DNA of 15,758 nucleotides, taken from positions 1 through 15,758 of the forward strand of contig NZ_JAGLBB010000064.1 in NCBI RefSeq assembly GCF_018260555.1. Direction: 5' to 3'. Each line of letters opens with the position of its first letter. Positions within the stretch are counted from its first letter, which is position 1. The notes below the pieces were generated by a model. That model ran no database searches. It was given only the letters and a program-made list of their open reading frames with translations, and was not told where the DNA came from. Below are positions 1 to 6,856 of the stretch, one piece after another. The DNA comes from Deinococcus sp. (GTDB lineage: Bacteria > Deinococcota > Deinococci > Deinococcales > Deinococcaceae). A program made the position numbers and the translations under genes.

Positions 1-6
1 GGCCAT
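1..6 (-). CDS. 5' end of a divergent gene running off the left edge
   Basis: On the minus strand an ATG (6-4) followed by GCC is preceded by a perfect AGGAGG (18-13) with a 6-nt gap. This is a textbook ribosome binding site, so a gene very probably starts here and runs leftward out of the window. Only two codons are visible, so the product cannot be named. It would share the roughly 270-bp upstream region with groES. Confidence 0.5.
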
Positions 7-66
7 GCGGGTCCTCCTGAACGGGGTAGGCGGGTCACTAAAGGGCAGGCGTATGTTCCGCTTACG

Positions 67-94
67 TATATACATTAGACCTATGAGATTGCAA
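67..94 (-). promoter_or_regulatory. Possible promoter of the divergent left-edge gene
   Basis: Reading the minus strand, TTGCAA (94-89) and TATATA (72-67) are separated by 16 bp, a plausible sigma70 pair pointing at the start codon at position 6. The -35 box is only a partial match, so this is an inference from spacing and position. Confidence 0.3.
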
Positions 95-108
95 GCGCAT
101 ATGCGCTT
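93..108. repeat. Perfect 16-bp palindrome upstream of groES
   Basis: AAGCGCATATGCGCTT is perfectly self-complementary. It overlaps the putative -35 box of the divergent gene and lies about 55 bp upstream of the groES -35. The form is that of a dimeric repressor site. It is neither CIRCE nor the Deinococcus radiation/desiccation response motif, and the cognate protein is unknown. Confidence 0.5.
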
Positions 109-125
109 TGCGCGTGCTGGCGCAC

Positions 126-146
126 CTTGAGCGCATTGCACTCAAA
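126..146 (+). promoter_or_regulatory. HAIR-like operator (HspR site) upstream of groESL
   Basis: CTTGAGC, seven bases, ACTCAAA matches the HAIR consensus CTTGAGT-N7-ACTCAAG at 12 of 14 positions with exact spacing. It lies 17 bp upstream of the -35 box. HspR is a MerR-type heat-shock repressor known to act in Deinococcus radiodurans. The match and position suggest that groESL here is under HspR control. Binding is inferred. Confidence 0.6.
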
Positions 147-163
147 TTGTCGGATTCCCCAAC

Positions 164-193
164 TTGACATTTTTGTCACTGCGGGCCTAGGAT
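164..193 (+). promoter_or_regulatory. groESL sigma70-type promoter
   Basis: TTGACA (164-169) and TAGGAT (188-193) are separated by 18 bp. The start site would be near 200, giving a leader of about 74 nt before groES. A perfect dyad TGACA-N4-TGTCA (165-178) overlaps the -35 box and spacer and could be a second operator. Confidence 0.7.
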
Positions 194-273
194 TGCGTGC
201 GGAACGGCAAAAAACAGCCGGAGTCATCCGGCACGCCGAAGCTCCATATCCCACATTCACAGGAGGACACAAC

Positions 274-561
274 ATGCTGAAACCCTTAGGTGACCGCGTT
301 CTGGTTGAAATCATTGAGGAAGCCGAGCAGAAGACTGCTGGCGGCCTGTACGTCCCCGACACCGCCAAAGAGAAAAGCCAGCGCGGCAAGGTTGTCGCTG
401 TCGGCAACGGCAAGGTGCTCGACAACGGCACCCGCGTGGCCCTGGATGTGAAAGAAGGCGACACCGTCTACTTCGCCAAGTACGGCGGAACCGAAGTCAC
501 CCTCGAAGGCAAGAACTACTCCATCCTCGCCGAACGCGACATCCTCGCCATCGTCGAGTAA
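274..561 (+). CDS. groES: Co-chaperonin GroES (10 kDa, Hsp10)
   Basis: This encodes a 95-residue GroES, the heptameric lid that caps GroEL and closes the folding chamber in the cytoplasm. The N-terminus MLKPLGDRVLVE and the mobile-loop segment around residues 16-37 (KTAGGLYVPDTA) are diagnostic, and the ending SILAERDILAIVE is typical. The start is fixed by AGGAGG at 261-266, 7 nt before the ATG. A longer open frame extends upstream but crosses the promoter and is not coding. The gene is followed after 138 bp by groEL on the same strand, the usual groESL operon. It is driven by the promoter at 164-193, probably with HspR control through the HAIR-like site. The length is normal for the family. 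Confidence 0.97.
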   Translation: MLKPLGDRVLVEIIEEAEQKTAGGLYVPDTAKEKSQRGKVVAVGNGKVLDNGTRVALDVKEGDTVYFAKYGGTEVTLEGKNYSILAERDILAIVE

Positions 562-570
562 GTCGCTCCC

Positions 571-609
571 GACTGAGCCCCCGGGCCTCAGTCAGCGGCA
601 CTGACCGCT
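571..609 (+). other. Mutually exclusive hairpins in the groES-groEL spacer
   Basis: The spacer holds GACTGAG (571-577) pairing with CTCAGTC (587-593). It overlaps two alternatives: GTCAG (591-595) with CTGAC (601-605), and AGCGG (594-598) with CCGCT (605-609). None has a T run, so this is not an ordinary terminator. It could set mRNA stability or the GroES:GroEL ratio. The pairing is seen directly; the function is inferred. Confidence 0.45.
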
Positions 610-699
610 TCCCTCAACGGGCAGCCCCCATCCCCAACTCAACCGGCGTGACCCCAGAGCCCAGCGCTCTGCGCTCACCGCCCCCAAAGGAGCCCCACC

Positions 700-2334
<1,635 letters not shown>

Positions 2335-2373
2335 CCAAGAGCAAGCACCCCTGCGTGAATTGGTCAAGGAAGA

Positions 2374-2389
2374 CGGGGGGCCGCCCCCG
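2374..2389 (+). other. GC hairpin after groEL
   Basis: CGGGGG (2374-2379) pairs with CCCCCG (2384-2389) around a GCCG loop. There is no T run, so it is more likely a 3'-end-protecting structure than a stand-alone terminator. It lies 40 nt after the groEL stop and just before the main terminator. Confidence 0.4.
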
Positions 2390-2409
2390 AGTCTGAGGCC
2401 ACCAAACGC

Positions 2410-2440
2410 AAGCCGCCCATCCGAAAAGGTGGGCGGCTTT
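2410..2440 (+). terminator. Rho-independent terminator of groESL
   Basis: AGCCGCCCA plus CC, with one bulged T, pairs across a GAAAA loop with GG plus TGGGCGGCT. This is an 11-bp GC-rich stem flanked by A residues and followed by TTT. The T run is short but the stem is strong, and the position fits the end of the operon. Confidence 0.75.
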
Positions 2441-2458
2441 CATGTGTGGCCGGGGCGG

Positions 2459-2464
2459 TATACT
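2459..2464 (+). promoter_or_regulatory. -10 box of the kinase-like gene
   Basis: TATACT lies just downstream of the groEL terminator and predicts a start site near 2471. No good -35 is visible: TTTCAT lies only 15 bp upstream. It would supply independent transcription for the gene starting at 2537, or at the in-frame GTG 2507. Confidence 0.4.
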
Positions 2465-2536
2465 CCGGCTTGCCCCGTCTGTCATGCTGCTGAAGTCTGC
2501 CTGCCTGTGAGCGCCGAAAGCAGTAATCTGCCGTTC

Positions 2537-3097
2537 ATGTCGCCGCCCCTGCTGCTGATCGTCTCGGGCATGCCCGCCTCCGGAAAATCCACGCTGGGAG
2601 CGCGACTGGCAAGGGCGCTAAGCGTGCCGTTCGTGACGAAGGACGAGTACAAGGCGCTGCTGCTGGCTCGCCTGCCAGGGCTGGAGCGCGCCGTCTCAGG
2701 ACCGCTGAGCTTTGATCTGATGTGGCACGTCGCGGGCGTCACCCTCGCCGCAGGCGTGTGCACCGTGCTGGAATCGCACTTCTACCACGGGGTCAGCGAG
2801 ACGCACATCCTGAAGCTGGCCCAGGCACACGGGGCGAGGGTCGCGCAGGTGTTCTGTCACGCGCCGCTGACCGTGTTGCAGGCCCGGCACGACGCGCGGG
2901 TGGCATCGGGACGGCGGCCGAGCATCGACCTGCCCATGGACTACGCTACCCTGCCGGATCACTGCTGCTGGACGCCGCTGGACCTTGGCGACGCGCCGTG
3001 CCTGACGGTCGAGACGACCGGTGAAGACGCGCTGCCCGGCGTGCTGGCCTGGCTGGCGCGCCTGCCTCGCGGTCTGGGTGGGGTGGAACGGGAATGA
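2537..3097 (+). CDS. P-loop kinase-like ATP-binding protein (AAA_33 / zeta-toxin-like fold)
   Basis: The 186-residue cytoplasmic protein begins with a short strand and a clean Walker A, GMPASGKST (residues 11-19). A TKDEYKALL segment follows around 34, the position occupied by the substrate-contacting Asp in many small-molecule kinases of this fold. VLESHFYHG (78-85) and a late R-rich lid-like stretch (RHDARVASGRR, 117-127) complete the pattern seen in chloramphenicol-phosphotransferase-like and zeta-toxin-like P-loop kinases. The substrate cannot be told. ATG 2537 is chosen because the first beta strand begins immediately after it. There is no clear ribosome binding site, and an in-frame GTG at 2507 would add ten residues. 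Upstream codons cross the groEL terminator and are not coding. No antitoxin-like partner lies beside it, which argues against a toxin role. Its stop codon overlaps the edge of the repeat at 3097-3234. Confidence 0.8.
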   Translation: MSPPLLLIVSGMPASGKSTLGARLARALSVPFVTKDEYKALLLARLPGLERAVSGPLSFDLMWHVAGVTLAAGVCTVLESHFYHGVSETHILKLAQAHGARVAQVFCHAPLTVLQARHDARVASGRRPSIDLPMDYATLPDHCCWTPLDLGDAPCLTVETTGEDALPGVLAWLARLPRGLGGVERE

Positions 3098-3234
3098 TAC
3101 GGACTTCCGTTTGTTTCGCTGACAGGTCCGGAACTTCGCCGGATGGCCGGCTCCACGTCCGGAGCCCGCCCTACTCCCACTCGCTTCGCTCGGGTTGAAT
3201 GGTCCTTGCAGCCCATTCAACCCGGAGTCCGTAT
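3097..3234. repeat. 138-bp intergenic element with inverted ends, resembling Deinococcus small non-coding repeats
   Basis: The ends are perfect 9-bp inverted repeats, ATACGGACT (3097-3105) and AGTCCGTAT (3226-3234). Pairing continues as CCG/CGG after one extra T. Inside is a perfect 12-bp inverted repeat, CGGGTTGAATGG (3191-3202) and CCATTCAACCCG (3213-3224), with a 10-nt loop, plus shorter CCGG-rich hairpins. No coding sequence is apparent. Nested inverted repeats and compact size fit the small non-coding repeats described in Deinococcus. Multi-copy status cannot be tested from one copy. Confidence 0.55.
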
Positions 3235-3237
3235 GAG

Positions 3238-3401
3238 AAAAGCCACCGCGTGGGTGGCTTTCTGGGGGATCAGGGGGGCCGGTGTGACCGGCCTCTGCCG
3301 CTGTTCGCGCGCCCGTGTTTTTGTGACTCCTAGAGGTGGGCGCCTCCCTCAAGTGCATTCGTGTACAACGTGGACTGCACTGCACGATCTTTTCAGATCA
3401 G
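3238..3401 (-). ncRNA. Candidate small RNA downstream of benE
   Basis: A near-consensus minus-strand promoter (3436-3408) predicts a start near 3401, and the terminator at 3261-3239 closes a transcript of about 160 nt. There is no convincing reading frame. Visible structure from its 5' end is a GAAA tetraloop hairpin with GATCT/AGATC stem (3399-3386), a GTGCA/TGCAC pairing, a GGCCGGT/ACCGGCC hairpin with a 3-nt loop (3293-3277), and the terminator stem. It does not resemble SRP RNA, tmRNA or RNase P RNA as far as I can read; 6S RNA cannot be excluded. Existence is inferred from promoter plus structure. Confidence 0.5.
3239..3261. terminator. Bidirectional terminator
   Basis: AAAGCCACC (3239-3247) pairs perfectly with GGTGGCTTT (3253-3261) around GCGTG. 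The plus strand leaves TTT after the stem and the minus strand TTTT. It can end the kinase-like transcript from the left, and benE or the candidate small RNA from the right. Confidence 0.7.
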
Positions 3402-3407
3402 AAGGGA

Positions 3408-3436
3408 AGTGTACCAGCGATCCGTTACGCTGTCAA
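3408..3436 (-). promoter_or_regulatory. Strong sigma70 promoter for the candidate small RNA
   Basis: On the minus strand, consensus TTGACA (3436-3431), a 17-bp spacer and TACACT (3413-3408) form one of the best promoters in the window. It sits 23 bp after the benE stop codon and faces gene-free DNA. Confidence 0.7.
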
Positions 3437-3458
3437 GTGGGTGGAGCGTGTTCTGTGT

Positions 3459-4667
3459 TCAGTGGGTCGTGCGTGGGGACGCGGCGCGCTCCTCGGTCCA
3501 GTGAACGGCCAGTCCGGCCAGAATGCCCCAGAAGGCCGCCCCGATCCCCAGCGGCGTGATCCCGCTGAGTGTCACGAGCAGCACGACCGGCGCGGCCAGT
3601 TGCCCCGCCGCCGCGCCCTGAAAGGCCCCCTGGAGGCTGCTGCCCACAGCGGACAGCAGGGCCAGCCCGGCCAGCGCGGCAATGGCCTGCGCGGGCAGGA
3701 TCCCCATCAGGTGCAGGAACGTCCCGGCGAACAGGCCCACGCCAATGTTGAACACCCCGGCCCACACGGCGGCCGTGTAGCGCCGCTGCGCGTCCGGGTG
3801 CGCCTCGGGGCCGCTGACGATGTTGGCCAGCAGCGCCCCCAGCGTCAGGTTGTGGCAGCCGGCGAACGCAGCCGCCACGCTGGCCGCCCCGCAGGCCCGC
3901 AGGATCGGCCCCGGCGCGGGCTCGTACCCGTTGGTTTTCAGCACGCCGAACCCCGGCACGAACTGCCCCGTGAAGGCCAGCAGCGTCAGCGGCAGCGCGA
4001 GGTTCAGGGTGGCGTGCAGGCTGAAAGCAGGCATCACGAACTCCGGGCGAGTCAGGGCCAGCGCCACGGGGGCCGGGTGCCACAGGTTCAGGGCGGCGCT
4101 GGCGATCACGCCGACCAACAGCACGCCCGCCACCGCCCAACGCGGCGCGAGTTGCCGCAACGCGAAGTACGTGAGGATCATCACGCCCACCAGCGCCGGG
4201 GTCTCCCCGAACGCCTGCAAGGCCCGGAACCCGAACGGCAGCAGAATCGCGGCGTTCAGCGCGGCCGCCAGCGGCGCAGGAATACGCTGCAACGCCTGTG
4301 TAAGCGGCCTGAAGGTGCCCAGCAGCACGACCAGCAGCCCGCTGGTGACGAACGCCCCGACCGCCTCCGCAAAGGGAATGCCGGGCAGCGCCGTCACCAG
4401 GAACGCGATCCCCGGCGTACTCCAGGTGATCAGGACCGGCATGCGCGTCCCCAGGCTCAGCAGAATACCGGTCAGGCCCGCCAGGAGCGCGTGCGCCCAT
4501 AACCACGACATGGCCGCGCCGTCACTCAGGTGCGCGGCCTGCGCGACCGAGTAGATCAGCACGTTCGGCCCCGCCCACCCGATCAGCATGGTAATCAGGC
4601 CACTGAGCACCGCGCCGGAATTGGAATCCTGCCAGAACGAACGGGACGGGGCGGGCAAGGCGGTCAT
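3459..4667 (-). CDS. benE: BenE-family (benzoate/H+ symporter-like) membrane transporter
   Basis: The 402-residue, very hydrophobic protein would span the inner membrane about ten to twelve times. It matches the BenE/YdcO family: an N-terminal LSGLITMLIGWAGPNV helix, the family hallmark ITWSTPGIAFLV near residue 80, and a central GCHNLTLGALLANI region. Benzoate is the named substrate of the family, but YdcO-type members have uncertain substrates, so specificity here is open. The length is normal. ATG 4667 is the only sensible start, since it directly precedes a polar N-terminus and the first helix. The ribosome binding site is weak (GGGG). The gene is divergent from a MocR-type regulator, and the 105-bp gap carries four phased repeats, so it is probably controlled by that regulator. 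No terminator separates its stop from the small-RNA promoter at 3436. Confidence 0.88.
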   Translation of the reverse strand: MTALPAPSRSFWQDSNSGAVLSGLITMLIGWAGPNVLIYSVAQAAHLSDGAAMSWLWAHALLAGLTGILLSLGTRMPVLITWSTPGIAFLVTALPGIPFAEAVGAFVTSGLLVVLLGTFRPLTQALQRIPAPLAAALNAAILLPFGFRALQAFGETPALVGVMILTYFALRQLAPRWAVAGVLLVGVIASAALNLWHPAPVALALTRPEFVMPAFSLHATLNLALPLTLLAFTGQFVPGFGVLKTNGYEPAPGPILRACGAASVAAAFAGCHNLTLGALLANIVSGPEAHPDAQRRYTAAVWAGVFNIGVGLFAGTFLHLMGILPAQAIAALAGLALLSAVGSSLQGAFQGAAAGQLAAPVVLLVTLSGITPLGIGAAFWGILAGLAVHWTEERAASPRTTH

Positions 4668-4688
4668 GCCCCACAGTCTGCGCGGTCA

Positions 4689-4742
4689 ATGGCCCACCCG
4701 GCAGTGGCAATGGCCACCCGAATGGCCCACCAGTGGCCCACC
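4689..4742. promoter_or_regulatory. Phased repeat array, probable operator between benE and the MocR gene
   Basis: Four copies of RTGGCCCACC or a near match start at 4689, 4710 (ATGGCCACCC, one C shorter), 4722 and 4733. Spacings are 21, 12 and 11 bp, close to whole helical turns, so all copies face one side of the DNA. MocR regulators are known to bind direct repeats in divergent promoter regions. The repeats are seen directly; binding is inferred. Confidence 0.55.
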
Positions 4743-4760
4743 CCGACCCGGCCACCGCCG

Positions 4761-4766
4761 TACCCT
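4761..4766 (+). promoter_or_regulatory. Leaderless -10 box of the MocR gene
   Basis: TACCCT is followed by 6 nt and then GTG 4773. This matches the TANNNT leaderless-promoter pattern of Deinococcus and decides the start codon. The operator-like repeats end 18 bp upstream, where they could block or recruit polymerase. Confidence 0.6.
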
Positions 4767-4772
4767 GAACCG

Positions 4773-6236
4773 GTGCCCCCCCACCACACCCTGCCAGACG
4801 CCCCCCGCTGGGCCGCGCTGCTCACCGGATGGCGCCGCGACCCCACCGCACCCACCCTCCAGGGCCGCCTGACCAGCACCCTGCAAACCCTGATCAGCAC
4901 CGGACAGCTCAGCCCCGGCGAACGCCTGCCCGCCGAACGCCCCCTGGCCGCCCTGCTCGGCCTCAGCCGCAACACCGTCGCACAGGCCCTCGACGACCTC
5001 GCCGCCAGCGGCTGGGTCACACGGCGCGTCGGCAGCGGCACCCACGTCTCAGGCAGCGCCCCCCGCACCGCGCCCGTCCTCACACTCCGCACGCCCGTCA
5101 GCCCCGCCCCACACCCCACCCGGACCAGCCTGACCGAACTGGACTTCACCATCGCCGTTCCCCTTCTTACCGAACCGCAACGCCAGCGCCTACGCGAAGC
5201 CACCCTGGACGCCTTCCAGGAAAGCCTCTACCACCCACTCGGCCTCCCGGACCTGCGCGCCTGCATCGCCGAACTGTACGCCACGCAGGGCGTCCCCACC
5301 ACACCCGAACAGATCATCGTCACCACCGGCGCACAGCAGGCCATTGCCCTCACCGCCACCACCCTGCTACGCCGCGGCGACCACGCCCTTCTCGAAAGCC
5401 CCACGTTCTTCGGCGCCATCGACGTGATCCGCGCCACCGGCGCCACCCTCACCGGCGTCCCCATCACGCCCCACGGCGTGAACCCCGACACGTTCATCAC
5501 CCTCGCCCGCACCCACGCACCCCGACTCGCGTTCCTCACCCCCACCTACCAGAACCCCACCGGCACCGTCCTCCCCGCCCACGCCCGCGCCCGCCTCGCC
5601 GCATTCATTCACGACACGCACCTCCCCACCATCGAAGACGACACCCTCACCGACCTCAGCTTCGACCCCCACGACCACCCACGCCGCCCCCCACCCCGCC
5701 TCAGCGCCCACGCCCCACACGCCCCCATCATCAACGTCGGCTCCCTCTCAAAACTGTACTGGGCAGGACTGCGCGTCGGCTGGATGCGCGTCCCCCCCAC
5801 CCTCACTGCCCCCCTCACCCAGGCCAAAACCCTCGCCGACTTCGGCAGCAGCCACCCCGCCCAGCACGCCGCACTCCAGCTCCTCCAGAACCTCCCCACC
5901 CTGCGCCAGGAACGCCGCGACGCCATCACCCCCGCCCGTGACCACCTCGCCCACCTCCTGCGCACCCACCTCCCCGACTGGACCTTCACCACCCCCCACG
6001 GCGGCCAGTTCCTCTGGGTCCAACTCCCCACCCCCACCGCCAGCGCCTACACCCACCACGCCGCCCGCCACGGCCTGCGCCTCTTCCCCGGCGCCAGCAT
6101 GGGCGTCGAACCCCTCCCAGACCAGTACCTGCGCCTCCCCTTCACCCTCCACCCCGACCACATCCCCGAAGCGGTCACTCGACTCTCACGGGCATGGGCG
6201 GAATTCACCAGCAGAGGGAGTGACCGGCTGGCGTGA
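4773..6236 (+). CDS. MocR-type transcriptional regulator (GntR wHTH fused to class I aminotransferase fold)
   Basis: The 487-residue protein has a GntR-type winged helix at residues 28-93, with LSPGERLPAERPLAALLGLS and SRNTVAQALDDLAASGWV. A linker leads to a PLP-dependent aminotransferase-like domain from about 120 to the end. The domain shows TPTYQNPTG (256-264), an acidic IEDD (287-290) positioned to contact the pyridine nitrogen, and the PLP-lysine motif SLSKLYWAGLRVGW with Lys327. MocR proteins use the fold to sense PLP or amino compounds rather than to transaminate. GTG 4773 is chosen from the leaderless -10; an ATG at 4689 would place the operator repeats inside the gene. It is divergent from benE, its likely target besides itself. 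The coding sequence is strikingly C-rich, with CCC and CAC codons favoured over its neighbours, and carries no sign of damage. Confidence 0.88.
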   Translation: MPPHHTLPDAPRWAALLTGWRRDPTAPTLQGRLTSTLQTLISTGQLSPGERLPAERPLAALLGLSRNTVAQALDDLAASGWVTRRVGSGTHVSGSAPRTAPVLTLRTPVSPAPHPTRTSLTELDFTIAVPLLTEPQRQRLREATLDAFQESLYHPLGLPDLRACIAELYATQGVPTTPEQIIVTTGAQQAIALTATTLLRRGDHALLESPTFFGAIDVIRATGATLTGVPITPHGVNPDTFITLARTHAPRLAFLTPTYQNPTGTVLPAHARARLAAFIHDTHLPTIEDDTLTDLSFDPHDHPRRPPPRLSAHAPHAPIINVGSLSKLYWAGLRVGWMRVPPTLTAPLTQAKTLADFGSSHPAQHAALQLLQNLPTLRQERRDAITPARDHLAHLLRTHLPDWTFTTPHGGQFLWVQLPTPTASAYTHHAARHGLRLFPGASMGVEPLPDQYLRLPFTLHPDHIPEAVTRLSRAWAEFTSRGSDRLA

Positions 6237-6253
6237 ACAGGGGCGGGCTGTGG

Positions 6254-6446
6254 GTTGGAAGGTGGGCGCCTGGCGGCGGGCCTCCCCACCCCCCAGCCCC
6301 CTACCCCAGGGGGGCAGGGGGAGCAACGTTGGCACTGGGCAGGGATTTCGTGGGCTTGCGTGGCAGGTAGTCGGCGGGTTTGGTTCCGGCTCACACGCCA
6401 TCCTCCGCGCCCGCGCCGTTCGCCCCGCGCGCTGCGCGCACGACGG
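6254..6446. repeat. Left arm of an imperfect 193-bp inverted repeat
   Basis: The outer 72 nt (6254-6325) match the reverse complement of 6715-6786 at about 63 of 72 positions. The inner end (6424-6446) matches the reverse complement of 6594-6616 at 22 of 23. The stretch between is diverged but still shares words such as ACGCCATCCT. Each outer arm holds its own CCCCCT...AGGGGG near-palindrome. No gene is recognised here, although the frames stay open because of GC content. Confidence 0.75.
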
Positions 6447-6593
6447 GCCGCGTTGCCACGACGATTGCGTGGCCGTGTGGCTTGACGCGTGCTGGAAGGT
6501 CCTACTTTTTGGGCTTCGGCAAAGGCTTGGTTTTCAAAGTCGATCAGTAGCCGGAATCAAGGTGCCCTGCCCCTGACCGCAGATCACCACCGG
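6447..6593. other. Central 147-bp segment between the inverted-repeat arms; no gene recognised
   Basis: The segment contains TTGACG (6483-6488) and a less GC-rich patch. On the minus strand a short frame ends in Lys/Pro-rich codons (KPLPKPKK, then TAG at about 6506) but has an in-frame stop upstream. That could be a decayed gene end or chance. Confidence 0.3.
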
Positions 6594-6786
6594 CCGTCGT
6601 GCGCGTAGCGCGCGGGCCTTCCACCGGGCACGGCAGGATGGCGTCGAGGCCGGACACGTCACCGCCCGACACAAGCGCGCCACCCAAGTAGAAACTCTTG
6701 CCGAGCGCAGCGACTGCTCCCCCTACCCCAGAGGGGCAGGGGGCTGGGGGGTGGGGCCGCGCGCCGCCAGGCACCCACCTTCCAAC
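6594..6786. repeat. Right arm of the 193-bp inverted repeat
   Basis: This is the reverse-complement partner of 6254-6446 and has exactly the same length, so the arms are collinear. It could form a large cruciform or RNA hairpin between the convergent MocR and apgM genes. No transposase or target-site duplication is visible. Confidence 0.75.
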
Positions 6787-6810
6787 CAGCAGAGCCACAG
6801 CTGCCAACAG

Positions 6811-6836
6811 AAAAACCCCTCCCAGAGCGGGAGGGG
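6811..6836 (-). terminator. Rho-independent terminator of apgM
   Basis: On the minus strand CCCCTCCC (6836-6829) pairs with GGGAGGGG (6823-6816) around GCTCT, followed by TTTTT (6815-6811). It lies 20 bp after the apgM stop codon. Confidence 0.85.
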
Positions 6837-6856
6837 CTGCCGGAAGCGAGCGGACC

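Noticed and set aside
1..273. CIRCE element or Deinococcus radiation/desiccation response motif
   Set aside because: Neither consensus is present upstream of groES; the dyads found differ in sequence and spacing.
2696..3385. Minus-strand open frame through the small-RNA region and the kinase-like gene
   Set aside because: It runs through a terminator, the inverted-repeat element and an antisense gene, and its translation resembles no protein.
6506..6807. Possible decayed minus-strand gene ending in KPLPKPKK
   Set aside because: An in-frame stop, overlap with the inverted repeat and no recognisable homology make a pseudogene call unsupported.
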